Below are positions 12,067 through 20,540 of a DNA stretch of 64,000 bases, piece after piece. The stretch is taken from positions 153,780-217,779 of the forward strand of contig NZ_JACHIK010000005.1 in assembly GCF_014203155.1 (NCBI RefSeq), read 5' to 3'. The position numbers were made by a program, and so were the translations under genes. The notes beneath the pieces were generated by a model. That model saw only the letters and a program-made list of their open reading frames with translations, ran no database searches and was not told the DNA's origin. This DNA comes from Shinella fusca. GTDB taxonomy: Bacteria; Pseudomonadota; Alphaproteobacteria; Rhizobiales; Rhizobiaceae. Position 1 is the first letter of the stretch. The number at the start of each line of letters is the position of its first letter.

Positions 12067-13491
12067 ATGGGGAACACGCCTTTGGCATTTGACGAAATGA
12101 TGAATGCGGGCTCCGGTCCGCGGCAACCCTACCAGACCTATCACGAGTGGTACGAAACACAGGATCGGGCGCGCCTGATCGCCAAATCGAGGGACGCCGA
12201 GAACCTCTTTCGAAAAACCGGCATCACCTTCGCGGTCTACGGACACGCCGACAGCGCCGAAAAACTCATCCCCTTCGACATCATCCCCCGCATCATTTCC
12301 GGCCGAGAATGGCGCAAGCTCGCCCAGGGTATCGAGCAGCGGGTCATCGCCCTCAACGCCTTCCTCGACGACATCTACCACAAGCAGGAGATCATCAAGG
12401 CCGGCCGCATCCCGCGCGAGCTGATCGAGCGCAACGAAGCCTTCCTGCCGCAGATGATCGGCTTCAAGCCGCCGGGCGGCGTCTATACCCACATCGTCGG
12501 CACCGACATCGTGCGCACGGGCGAGGACCAGTTCTACGTGCTGGAGGACAATGCCCGCACGCCTTCCGGCGTCAGCTACATGCTGGAGAACCGGGAAACC
12601 ATGATGCAGATGTTCCCGGAGCTGTTCCATATCAACAAGGTGCGCCCGGTCGAGGACTATCCGAAGCTGCTGCGCCAGAGCCTCGCCTCGCTCGCCCCGC
12701 CCGGCTGTTCGGGCAAGCCGCGCGTCGCGGTGCTGACGCCCGGCATCTTCAACTCCGCCTATTACGAGCACGCCTTCCTCGCCGACATGATGGGCGTGGA
12801 GCTGGTGGAGGGCTCGGACCTTCGCGTCGTCGACGGCCGGGTGAAGATGCGCACGACCCGCGGCTACGAGGCGATCGACGTGCTCTACCGCCGCGTCGAC
12901 GACGACTTCCTCGACCCCCTCACCTTCCGGCCGGATTCGGCGCTCGGCATTCCCGGCATCATGGACGTCTACCGCGCCGGCAACATCACCATCGCCAACG
13001 CCCCCGGCACCGGCATTTCCGACGACAAGGCGATCTATTCCTACATGCCGGAGATCGTCGAGTTCTACACGGGCCGCAAGGCCATGCTCGAGAACGTGCC
13101 GACCTGGCGCTGCTCGGAGGAGGACAGCCTGAAATACGTGCTGGAGCACCTCGAGGAGCTCGTGGTGAAGGAGGTGCACGGCTCGGGCGGCTACGGCATG
13201 CTCGTCGGCCCCACCGCCACGAAGAAGGAGCGCGCCGCCTTCGCGGAAAAGCTGAAGAGCCGGCCCGGCAACTACATCGCCCAGCCGACCCTTTCCCTTT
13301 CCACGGTGCCGATCCTCGTCAACAAGGGCATCGCGCCCCGCCATGTCGACCTTCGGCCCTATGTGCTCGTTTCCGACAAGGTGCAGATCATTCCCGGCGG
13401 GCTGACCCGCGTGGCGCTGAAGGAAGGCTCGCTGGTGGTCAACTCCAGCCAGGGCGGCGGCACGAAGGACACCTGGGTTCTGGAGGACTGA
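12067..13491 (+). CDS. Circularly permuted ATP-grasp protein
   Basis: 474 residues. IPFDIIPRIISGREWRKLAQGIEQRVIALN near the N-terminus and FYVLEDNARTPSGVSYMLENR, IANAPGTGISDDKAIYSYMPE and VVKEVHGSGGYGMLVG further on are typical of the CP_ATPgrasp family. Members are predicted ligases that form peptide-like bonds using ATP. The gene is first in a three-gene operon with alpha-E and transglutaminase-like genes, a conserved trio thought to make or modify an unidentified peptide. Spacing to the next gene is 4 bases. The start at ATG 12067 is plausible; a TTG at 12082 would give a form shorter by five residues. Confidence 0.9.
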   Translation: MGNTPLAFDEMMNAGSGPRQPYQTYHEWYETQDRARLIAKSRDAENLFRKTGITFAVYGHADSAEKLIPFDIIPRIISGREWRKLAQGIEQRVIALNAFLDDIYHKQEIIKAGRIPRELIERNEAFLPQMIGFKPPGGVYTHIVGTDIVRTGEDQFYVLEDNARTPSGVSYMLENRETMMQMFPELFHINKVRPVEDYPKLLRQSLASLAPPGCSGKPRVAVLTPGIFNSAYYEHAFLADMMGVELVEGSDLRVVDGRVKMRTTRGYEAIDVLYRRVDDDFLDPLTFRPDSALGIPGIMDVYRAGNITIANAPGTGISDDKAIYSYMPEIVEFYTGRKAMLENVPTWRCSEEDSLKYVLEHLEELVVKEVHGSGGYGMLVGPTATKKERAAFAEKLKSRPGNYIAQPTLSLSTVPILVNKGIAPRHVDLRPYVLVSDKVQIIPGGLTRVALKEGSLVVNSSQGGGTKDTWVLED

Positions 13492-13495
13492 GCCG

Positions 13496-14437
13496 ATGCT
13501 GGGACGGACTGCGAACGGCCTCTACTGGATGTTCCGCTATATCGAGCGCGGCGAGAACATCGCCCGCCTCATCGACGCGGGCCTGCGCATGGCGCTGACG
13601 CGCTCCGGCTCCTCCGACGAGGACTGGGACGGCGTGCTGCAAAGCGCCGGCGTGCGCGAGGATTTCGACGCCGTGCACGGCACGCTGACCGGCGCCGATG
13701 CCATCGACTACCTGCTGCGCGACCGGGCCAACCCGTCGAGCGTCATGTCCTGCATCGAGGCGGCGCGCAACAATGCCCGCATGGTGCGCACGGCGCTGAC
13801 GCGCGAGACCTGGGAGGCGACCAACGAGTGCTGGATCGAGCTGAAGAACACGCTCGCCAAGCGCGTGCGCGCCGCCGACATGCCGGAGGCGATCGGCATG
13901 ATCAAGCGCTGCACCGGCCTCATCCGCGGCGCCTTCCACGGCACGATGCTGCGCGACGACGTCTACAATTTCTCGCGCATCGGCACCTTCATCGAGCAGG
14001 CGGACAACACCGCCCGCATCCTCGACGTGAAATACTACGTGCTGCTGCCGGCCATCGCCAAGGTCGGCTCCTCGCTCGACAACATGCAATGGGAATCGAT
14101 CCTGCGCTCGGTCTCGGCGCACCGCTCCTATAGCTGGGTCTATGACGGGGACTATTCGTCGGCCAACATCGCCGACTACCTCATCCTCAACGACCGGATG
14201 CCGCGCTCGCTCGCCTACAGCTACGACAAGATCGTCAGCAACCTCGGCTACCTCGCCAAGGCCTATGGCGAGAAGCACGCCGCGCACGAGACGGCGGCGG
14301 CAACGCTTGCGGCGCTGAGGAGCCGCAGCATCAACGACATCATGGACCAGGGGCTCCACGAGTTCATCGAGGAGTTCATCGTCCACAACAACCGCCTCGG
14401 GGAAGAAGTCTCCGAAGGCTACCGTTTCTATCGGTAG
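13496..14437 (+). CDS. Alpha-E domain protein (DUF403)
   Basis: 313 residues, all-alpha by sequence character. The start MLGRTANGLYWMFRYIERGENIARLID and the segment IGTFIEQADNTARILDVKYY with WESILRSVSAHRSY define the alpha-E family. It is always found beside the permuted ATP-grasp and transglutaminase partners, as here, so it probably works with them; no reaction has been assigned. It is the second gene of the operon, 4 bases after the ATP-grasp stop and 14 bases before the next start. Confidence 0.9.
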   Translation: MLGRTANGLYWMFRYIERGENIARLIDAGLRMALTRSGSSDEDWDGVLQSAGVREDFDAVHGTLTGADAIDYLLRDRANPSSVMSCIEAARNNARMVRTALTRETWEATNECWIELKNTLAKRVRAADMPEAIGMIKRCTGLIRGAFHGTMLRDDVYNFSRIGTFIEQADNTARILDVKYYVLLPAIAKVGSSLDNMQWESILRSVSAHRSYSWVYDGDYSSANIADYLILNDRMPRSLAYSYDKIVSNLGYLAKAYGEKHAAHETAAATLAALRSRSINDIMDQGLHEFIEEFIVHNNRLGEEVSEGYRFYR

Positions 14438-14451
14438 ACCGGAGCCAAGCC

Positions 14452-15273
14452 ATGCGACTGAAGATCAGCCATGTGACGGAATACCACTATGACGACCCGG
14501 TGCAGTATTCCCTGCAGCGGCTTCGCCTGACGCCGAAGAGCCAGCCGGGCCAGACCGTGCGCAACTGGAAGACCACCGTCCAGGGCGCCCATGTGGAGGC
14601 CGGCTATACCGACCATTTCGGCAACCATGTCGACCTCGTCAGCACGAATGCCGAGCAGGTGTCGATCCGCATCGTCGCGGAGGGCGAGGTGGAGACGGAG
14701 GACCGGGCCGGCGTCTACGGCCCGCATCAGGGCTTCGTGCCGCTCTGGCTCTACCTGCGCGAGACGCCGCTCACCAAGCCCGGCAAGCTGGTGCGCGAGC
14801 TCGCCAAGGCGACGAACGGCGACAACGAGCTTGCCCGCATGCATGCGCTGATGGGCATGCTGCACGAGACCGTGGCCTACAGGCCCGGCGAGACGGCATC
14901 CGACACGCCCGCCGAACAGGCACTGGAGAAGAAGCAGGGCGTCTGCCAGGACCACGCCCATATCCTCATTTCTGCCGCCCGCCATCTCGGCATCCCGGCG
15001 CGCTACGTCTCGGGCTACCTGCTGATGGACGACCCGGAGCAGACGGCAAGCCATGCCTGGGCGGAGGTGCACCTTCAGGGCCTCGGCTGGGTCGGTTTCG
15101 ATGCGGCCAACAAGATCTGCCCGGACGAACGCTATATCCGCCTCTCCACCGGCCTCGACTACAAGGACGCCGCACCCGTTTCCGGCATGGTGATGGGCAA
15201 GGCGGCCGAGACGATGAACGTTTCCATCAAGGTCGAGGCGGCCGGGCAGAGCCAGTCGCAAAGCCAGAGCTGA
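14452..15273 (+). CDS. Transglutaminase-like cysteine protease family protein
   Basis: 273 residues. An N-terminal beta region (LKISHVTEYHYDDPVQYSLQRLRLTP) is followed by the catalytic core: Cys in KKQGVCQDHAH, His in ASHAWAEVHL, Asp in GFDAANK. These are the Cys-His-Asp triad of bacterial transglutaminase-like proteins, usually acting as proteases or amidases. It is third in the ATP-grasp/alpha-E operon, so it may process or cross-link the product of the other two. It ends with a short Ser/Gln repeat (QSQSQSQS). No signal peptide is seen. A terminator hairpin follows directly. Confidence 0.9.
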   Translation: MRLKISHVTEYHYDDPVQYSLQRLRLTPKSQPGQTVRNWKTTVQGAHVEAGYTDHFGNHVDLVSTNAEQVSIRIVAEGEVETEDRAGVYGPHQGFVPLWLYLRETPLTKPGKLVRELAKATNGDNELARMHALMGMLHETVAYRPGETASDTPAEQALEKKQGVCQDHAHILISAARHLGIPARYVSGYLLMDDPEQTASHAWAEVHLQGLGWVGFDAANKICPDERYIRLSTGLDYKDAAPVSGMVMGKAAETMNVSIKVEAAGQSQSQSQS

Positions 15274-15274
15274 C

Positions 15275-15299
15275 GGCGGCAGCCCTCCGTGCTGCCGCC
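15275..15299. terminator. Hairpin terminator after the transglutaminase operon
   Basis: 9-bp perfect stem GGCGGCAGC / GCTGCCGCC with a 7-base loop, directly after the stop at 15273 and before the convergent secreted-protein gene. There is no T-run, so it is weak or shared. Confidence 0.6.
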
Positions 15300-15309
15300 A
15301 TCAGCCCGT

Positions 15310-15942
15310 TCACCGCGAAGCCGTCTCCAGCAGGCGGCAGAGCTTCACCAGCGCCGCATCGTAGCCGCCGCCGGAAACCCCGCGGCAGCGCTTGATCAGT
15401 TGCAGGCGCTCGGCCTGCGGCATCTGCGAGAACTGGCGCAGGATATCGCGGTTGCGTTCATTGCCGCCGGGAGCGGCGGCATCGTCACCGCCGCCGAGGC
15501 CGAGGCCGATATCGGCGTCGAGCAGGCTGCCCTGCCCGACATTGGCATCGACACCGGCGCGAAGGCCGTTACGCCCGCCGACATTGGCGTTGACGTCCGC
15601 ATCGACCAGGCCGCGCGATCCGCCGACATTCGCCTTGACGTCCGCGTTCACACCGTTGCCGCCGCCGATCGAGGCGGTCGTGCCGGAATCGACCAGCCCG
15701 CGCGAGCCGCCGATGCTGGTGCTCGACTTCGCGTTGACACCGTTCGATCCGCCGACACTGGCGCCGACATCGGCACCCGCAACGCTCTTGCCGCCGACGG
15801 ACGCGCCGACATCGGCCTTGACGCCGCCGACGCTGACGCCGAGATCCAGCGCATCTGCCTGAAAAGGCACGACGAGAACCGCCGCAACCAGCATCGATGC
15901 CGGGAGACTGGAGATCGAGACTTCGCGTTTCTTCCTGAACAT
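15310..15942 (-). CDS. Secreted Gly/Val/Asp-repeat protein of unknown function
   Basis: 210 residues. A signal peptide is likely (basic MFRKKRE, then a hydrophobic stretch, cleavage near ADA-LDL at ~31). Residues ~32-150 are imperfect 16-20-residue repeats built on VGASVGG, GSRGLVD and DVNANVGG, giving regular glycine pairs as in beta-roll or beta-solenoid proteins. The last ~50 residues are a compact helical tail (NRDILRQFSQMPQAERLQLIKRC with two Cys). I do not recognise a characterised family. It stands alone after the ATP-grasp operon and before the arabinonate genes. Confidence 0.65.
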   Translation of the reverse strand: MFRKKREVSISSLPASMLVAAVLVVPFQADALDLGVSVGGVKADVGASVGGKSVAGADVGASVGGSNGVNAKSSTSIGGSRGLVDSGTTASIGGGNGVNADVKANVGGSRGLVDADVNANVGGRNGLRAGVDANVGQGSLLDADIGLGLGGGDDAAAPGGNERNRDILRQFSQMPQAERLQLIKRCRGVSGGGYDAALVKLCRLLETASR

Positions 15943-16107
15943 GGAACCCTCCTTTCAACGACCGGCCCGGGATGGGATCGGTATCTGGGGTTGAAAGAAG
16001 AAGGTTTGCGGCCGGTTCCTTGCACGCGGCGGTAGCCGCTCGACAGGGCAAAGGAAACGTTGCCACCGGCACCGGAACGCGGCCATCCGTGCCGGAACGA
16101 AACAGAG

Positions 16108-16133
16108 CGGGCGCGGCCTTGAAACCGCGCCCG
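16108..16133 (-). terminator. Terminator of the chvE-ggu-dehydratase gene run
   Basis: 9-bp GC stem CGGGCGCGG / CCGCGCCCG with an 8-base loop, just past the dehydratase stop. Read on the minus strand it is followed by CTCTGTTTCGTT, a weak T-rich tail. Confidence 0.65.
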
Positions 16134-16139
16134 GAAAGG

Positions 16140-17879
16140 TCAGTGGCTGTCCTTGCCGACGGCGCTGCCGCGGCAGCCCTTGAGGAAGTCGAGGTCGGCG
16201 CCGGTATCGGCCCCCTGCACATGCTGCTGGTGCAGCCAGGCATAGCCCGATTCCGGCAGCTCGTGGTTCGGCTTCCATTCGGCGAGCCGGCGCGCCAGCT
16301 CTTCCTCGGAAATATCGAGATGCAGGCGGCGGTTCGGCACGTCCAGCTCGATCATGTCGCCGGACTTGACGACCGCGAGCGGGCCGCCGACGGCCGCTTC
16401 CGGCGAGGTGTGCAGCACGACGGTGCCGTAGGCCGTGCCGGACATGCGGGCATCCGAGATGCGCACCATGTCGGTGATGCCCTTTTTGAGCACCTTCGGC
16501 GGCAGGCCCATGTTGCCGACCTCGGCCATGCCCGGATAGCCCTTCGGGCCACAGTTCTTCATGACCATGACGCAGGTCTCGTCGATGTCGAGATTGTCGT
16601 CGTTGATCCTGGCCTTGTAGTCGTCGATGTCCTCGAAGACGACCGCGCGGCCGCGATGCGTCAGGAGATGCGGCGAGGCCGCCGAGGGCTTCAGCACCGC
16701 GCCCTTGGGGGCGAGGTTGCCGCGCAGCACGACGATGCCGCCGGACTGCGTCAGCGCCTTCTCGGCGGGCAGGATCACGTCCTCGTTCCAGTTGACGACG
16801 TCCTTGACCTCGTCCCAGATCGCTTCGCCCGAAACCGTCAGCGCATCCTTGTGCAGGAGGCCCGCTTCGCCGAGGCGCTTCAGCACCACCGGCAGGCCGC
16901 CGGCATAGAAGAACTCTTCCATCAGGTACTTGCCGGACGGCATCAGGTTGACGATGGTCGGCACGTCACGTCCGCAGCGGTCCCAGTCGTCCAGCGAAAG
17001 GTCGATGCCGACACGGCCGGCGATCGCCAGCAGGTGGATCACCGCATTGGTCGAGCCGCCGATGGCCGCATTGGTGCGGATGGCGTTCTCGAAGGCTTCC
17101 TTCGTGAGGATGTCGGAGGGCTTCAGGTCGTCCTTGACCATCTGCACGATGCGGCGGCCGGTGATCTGCGCCATCACCTTGCGGCGCGAATCGACCGCCG
17201 GGATCGCGGCATTGCCGGAAAGCGCCATGCCGAGGGCCTCGGCCATCGAGGCCATGGTCGACGCGGTGCCCATGGTGTTGCATGTGCCCGACGAGCGGCT
17301 CATCGAGGCTTCCGCCTCGAGGAATTCGGCCTGCGTCATCTCGCCAGCCTTCACCATCTCGGAGAACTTCCACAGGTGCGTGCCGGAGCCGACGCGCTCG
17401 CCGCGGAAATAGCCGTTCAGCATCGGACCGCCGGTGACGACGATGGAGGGCAGGTCGACCGAGGCGGCCGCCATCAGCAGCGACGGCGTGGTCTTGTCAC
17501 AGCCGACCATCAGCACGCAGCCGTCCATCGGCTGGCCGCGGATCGTCTCCTCCACCGCGAGCGCGGCGAGGTTGCGGTACATCATCGCCGTGGGGCGGAA
17601 GGTGTTTTCGGAGGCCGAGAACACGGGCACTTCCATCGGGAAGCCGCCGGCCTCCCAGATGCCGGCCTTCACCTTTTCGGCGAGCTCGCGCAGGTGGCCG
17701 TTGCACGGCGTCATGTCCGACCAGGTGTTGAGGATGCCGATGACCGGGCGGCCGTCGAACAGGTCGTGCGGATAGCCCTGGTTCTTCATCCAGCCACGGT
17801 GGTAGATCACGTCGCGGCTGGTTCCGCCGTACCATTCCTGCGAGCGCAGCCTGCGCGGCCATTCAGCTTTCTTCTTCAT
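16140..17879 (-). CDS. IlvD/Edd-family sugar-acid dehydratase, probable L-arabinonate dehydratase
   Basis: 579 residues, the length of the characterised Rhizobium L-arabinonate dehydratase. Cys residues of the Fe-S site are visible in SDMTPCNGH, MVGCDKTTPS and SSGTCNTMG, with the family motifs AAIGGSTNAVIHLLA and ISDARMSGTAYGTVVLH. It removes water from L-arabinonate (and possibly other sugar acids such as D-fuconate or D-xylonate) to give the 2-keto-3-deoxy acid. It is last in a run with the semialdehyde dehydrogenase, gguC and chvE-gguAB, which supports a role in non-phosphorylative pentose oxidation. The exact sugar acid is inferred from context and overall resemblance. Confidence 0.85.
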   Translation of the reverse strand: MKKKAEWPRRLRSQEWYGGTSRDVIYHRGWMKNQGYPHDLFDGRPVIGILNTWSDMTPCNGHLRELAEKVKAGIWEAGGFPMEVPVFSASENTFRPTAMMYRNLAALAVEETIRGQPMDGCVLMVGCDKTTPSLLMAAASVDLPSIVVTGGPMLNGYFRGERVGSGTHLWKFSEMVKAGEMTQAEFLEAEASMSRSSGTCNTMGTASTMASMAEALGMALSGNAAIPAVDSRRKVMAQITGRRIVQMVKDDLKPSDILTKEAFENAIRTNAAIGGSTNAVIHLLAIAGRVGIDLSLDDWDRCGRDVPTIVNLMPSGKYLMEEFFYAGGLPVVLKRLGEAGLLHKDALTVSGEAIWDEVKDVVNWNEDVILPAEKALTQSGGIVVLRGNLAPKGAVLKPSAASPHLLTHRGRAVVFEDIDDYKARINDDNLDIDETCVMVMKNCGPKGYPGMAEVGNMGLPPKVLKKGITDMVRISDARMSGTAYGTVVLHTSPEAAVGGPLAVVKSGDMIELDVPNRRLHLDISEEELARRLAEWKPNHELPESGYAWLHQQHVQGADTGADLDFLKGCRGSAVGKDSH

Positions 17880-17928
17880 CTCTTCCAGTCCTCGAAGGGA
17901 CCGCCCGGAAAACCCGGACGGCTTTGTC

Positions 17929-19362
17929 TCACGCCAGCGTGTAGGCGGTCTTGACGGTCGTATAGAATTCGTTGGCGTACTTGCCCTGCTCGCGCGAGCC
18001 GAAGGACGAGCCCTTGCGGCCGCCGAAGGGAACGTGGAAATCGACGCCCGCCGTCGGCAGGTTCACCATGACCATGCCGGCCTCCGCATTGCGCTTGAAG
18101 TGCGTGGCGTGCTTGAGGCTCGTGGTGGCGATGCCGGAGGAAAGGCCGAAGGGCGTGTCGTTGGCGACGGCAAGCGCCTCCTCGTAGTCCTTGACGCGGA
18201 TGACCGCGGCGACCGGCCCGAAGATCTCCTCGCGGGAAATCCGCATGTCGTTCGTCGCCTCGGTGAAGAGCGCGGGCGAAAGATAGAAGCCGGGCGTCTC
18301 GCACTTCAGCAATTCGCCGCCGAAGGCGAGCTTCGCACCTTCCTTTTGACCGATCTCGATATAGTCGGTGTCCTGTTTGAGCTGGCTCTCGTCGACCACC
18401 GGGCCGATATGCGTGCCGGCCTTCAGCGCGTCGTCAACGACGATACTCTTCAGCCGCTCGCCGACGGCCGCGACGAAGCGGTCGTGGATGCCTTCCGTGA
18501 CGATGACGCGCGAGGAGGCCGTGCAGCGCTGGCCGGTGGAGAAGAAGGCCGAGTTGACGGCCGCTTCCACGGCGACATTGAGGTCCGCGTCGTCGAGCAC
18601 GACGAAGGGGTTCTTGCCGCCCATTTCGAGCTGGTACTTGCGGTTATGCTCGACCGAGGCGACGGCGACGCGCTTGCCCGTGCCGGTGGAGCCGGTGAAG
18701 GTGATGGCGTTGACGTCGGGGCTGTCCAGCATGGTCTGGCCGACCACCGAGCCCTTGCCCATGACGAGGTTGAGCACGCCCTTCGGCAGGCCGGCGCGAT
18801 GGAGGATGTCGACGATGGCCCAGGAGCAGCCGGGCACCAATTCGGCCGGCTTGAAGACGACCGTGTTGCCATAGCAGAGCGCCGGGGCGATCTTCCAGGC
18901 GGGAATGGCGATGGGGAAATTCCAGGGCGTGATGATGCCGACGACGCCAACGGCCTCGCGGGTGATCTCGACGCCGATGTTCGGCCGCACGGAGGGCAGC
19001 GTCTCGCCGGCAAGGCGCAGGGTCTCGCCCGCGAAGAAATCGAAGATCTGGCCGGCGCGCACCGTCTCGCCGATGCCTTCGGCCAGCGTCTTGCCCTCTT
19101 CGCGCGAGAGCAGGCGGCCGAGTTCGTCCTTGCGGGCGAGAATCTCGTCGGCGGTCTTCCGCAGGATCGCGTGGCGCTCCAGGATGCCCGAGCGCGACCA
19201 GGCCGGGAACGCGGCCTTCGCGGCGGCGATCGCCGCCTTCGTATCCTCGACGGAGGCGCGGGCATACTCGCCGATCACGTCGTTGGTGTTCGACGGGTTG
19301 ATGTTCTTCACACCGTCCGCGCCGACCCATTCGCCGGCAATCAGGTTCTGGTGGATGGTCAT
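17929..19362 (-). CDS. Aldehyde dehydrogenase, probable alpha-ketoglutarate semialdehyde dehydrogenase
   Basis: 477 residues, a soluble NAD(P)+ aldehyde dehydrogenase. Seen: the cofactor segment VVGIITPWNFPIAIPAWK, FTGSTGTGKRVA, catalytic Glu in LEMGGKNPFVVLDDADL, and nucleophilic Cys in FSTGQRCTASSRV. The context with arabinonate dehydratase and gguC suggests it oxidises 2-oxoglutarate semialdehyde to 2-oxoglutarate, the last step of L-arabinose oxidation. Succinate-semialdehyde or other semialdehyde substrates are possible. It lies 49 bases upstream of the dehydratase and 56 bases after gguC, probably in one transcript. Confidence 0.85.
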   Translation of the reverse strand: MTIHQNLIAGEWVGADGVKNINPSNTNDVIGEYARASVEDTKAAIAAAKAAFPAWSRSGILERHAILRKTADEILARKDELGRLLSREEGKTLAEGIGETVRAGQIFDFFAGETLRLAGETLPSVRPNIGVEITREAVGVVGIITPWNFPIAIPAWKIAPALCYGNTVVFKPAELVPGCSWAIVDILHRAGLPKGVLNLVMGKGSVVGQTMLDSPDVNAITFTGSTGTGKRVAVASVEHNRKYQLEMGGKNPFVVLDDADLNVAVEAAVNSAFFSTGQRCTASSRVIVTEGIHDRFVAAVGERLKSIVVDDALKAGTHIGPVVDESQLKQDTDYIEIGQKEGAKLAFGGELLKCETPGFYLSPALFTEATNDMRISREEIFGPVAAVIRVKDYEEALAVANDTPFGLSSGIATTSLKHATHFKRNAEAGMVMVNLPTAGVDFHVPFGGRKGSSFGSREQGKYANEFYTTVKTAYTLA

Positions 19363-19418
19363 GGCGCAAGGCCTCCTGTCATTCCCTCGGCGACCCGCCG
19401 GGCGGGCCGCCGCATCGG

Positions 19419-20414
19419 TTACAATTGGCGGATTTCGATCGTCTCTTCCTTGGCAATTGCCAAAGGATTGCGCAGCGGCAGGCCGAAACCGTCCGCGCCG
19501 ATCTCGAACACATCGCCCTCTTCCGTGCGGATGCCGTCGCCGAAGGACAGCGTGGCCGTGCCGAACATGTGGACATGCACGTCGCCCGGCACACGGAATA
19601 GACCGTACTTGAAATGATGGTACTCAAGGTTGGCGAAGGTATGGGACATGTTCGCCTCGCCTGAGACGAAGGGCTTTTCCCAAAGCACCTTGCCGCCGCG
19701 CACGATGCGCGAGAAGCCGCGGATATCGTCCGGCGGGCTGCCCACGCGGATTTCCGGGCCGAAGCTCGCCTGGCGCAGCTTGGAATGGGCGAGGTAGAGA
19801 TAGTTGATGCGCTCCGTGACGTGGTCGGAGAATTCGTTCGACACGGCAAAACCGATGCGGAAGGGCGAGCCGTCGGTGGCGATCACGTAGATGCCGGCCA
19901 TTTCCGGCTCCTCGCCGCCGTCGAGCGCGAAGGAGGGCGACGTCAGCGCGGCGCCGGGCGCGACGGCCGCAACGCCGTTGCCCTTGTAGAACCATTCCGG
20001 CTGGACGCCCGTCTCGCCGGCCTTCGGCTTGCCGTTCTCAAGGCCCATGCGGAACATCTTCATGGAATCCGTCAGCGTCTCCTCAGTCGCTTCCGACGTC
20101 TTCTTGTGCATGGAATCGCGCGTGGCGGCGGAGCCGAGATGGGTAAGGCCCGTGCCCGTCAGGTGCAGGTGCGCGGCATCGGGATGGGTGATCGGCGACA
20201 GGAAACGGCCGGCGGCATAGGCCGCTTCCAGATCGACCTCCTCGCCAAGCCCCTTCTCCTCGATGACGGCCTTCAGCGGGCGGCCGCTATCGGCCGCTTC
20301 CATGGCGAGCGCATAGACGCTGCCGGCGCCCTTGACGGCGCGGGCCTTGCCGCCCTCCTCGCGCACCGCGACGGTGATCGAGCCATCGGCATTTGCTACC
20401 TGCGAAATCAGCAT
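19419..20414 (-). CDS. gguC: GguC / AraD1-type fumarylacetoacetate-hydrolase-family protein
   Basis: 331 residues from the ATG at 20412-20414, which has an AAGGAT ribosome site; an in-frame upstream extension to 20516 looks spurious. The FAH-fold core shows HLTGTGLTHLGSA, VQPEWFYKGNG, GYGLFR-like KYGLFRVPGDVHVHMFGT and metal-site acids in EEPEMAGIYVI. GguC is the third gene of the Agrobacterium chvE-gguABC cluster and belongs to the AraD1 group, members of which dehydrate L-2-keto-3-deoxyarabinonate to 2-oxoglutarate semialdehyde. With the neighbouring dehydratase and semialdehyde dehydrogenase this would complete the lower pathway; the reaction is inferred. Confidence 0.85.
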   Translation of the reverse strand: MLISQVANADGSITVAVREEGGKARAVKGAGSVYALAMEAADSGRPLKAVIEEKGLGEEVDLEAAYAAGRFLSPITHPDAAHLHLTGTGLTHLGSAATRDSMHKKTSEATEETLTDSMKMFRMGLENGKPKAGETGVQPEWFYKGNGVAAVAPGAALTSPSFALDGGEEPEMAGIYVIATDGSPFRIGFAVSNEFSDHVTERINYLYLAHSKLRQASFGPEIRVGSPPDDIRGFSRIVRGGKVLWEKPFVSGEANMSHTFANLEYHHFKYGLFRVPGDVHVHMFGTATLSFGDGIRTEEGDVFEIGADGFGLPLRNPLAIAKEETIEIRQL

Positions 20415-20540
20415 TTCCGTATCCTTCCTGAAGCCTTTTCGGCCAAAGCTCCGCACTTGCGGCAGACAGGCGTCACCGCACTGGCCGCGCCGGCGGCCGG
20501 TCAAGCACTCTTGCAATCCTTGCGGCTGGCCGGTTTCCGG

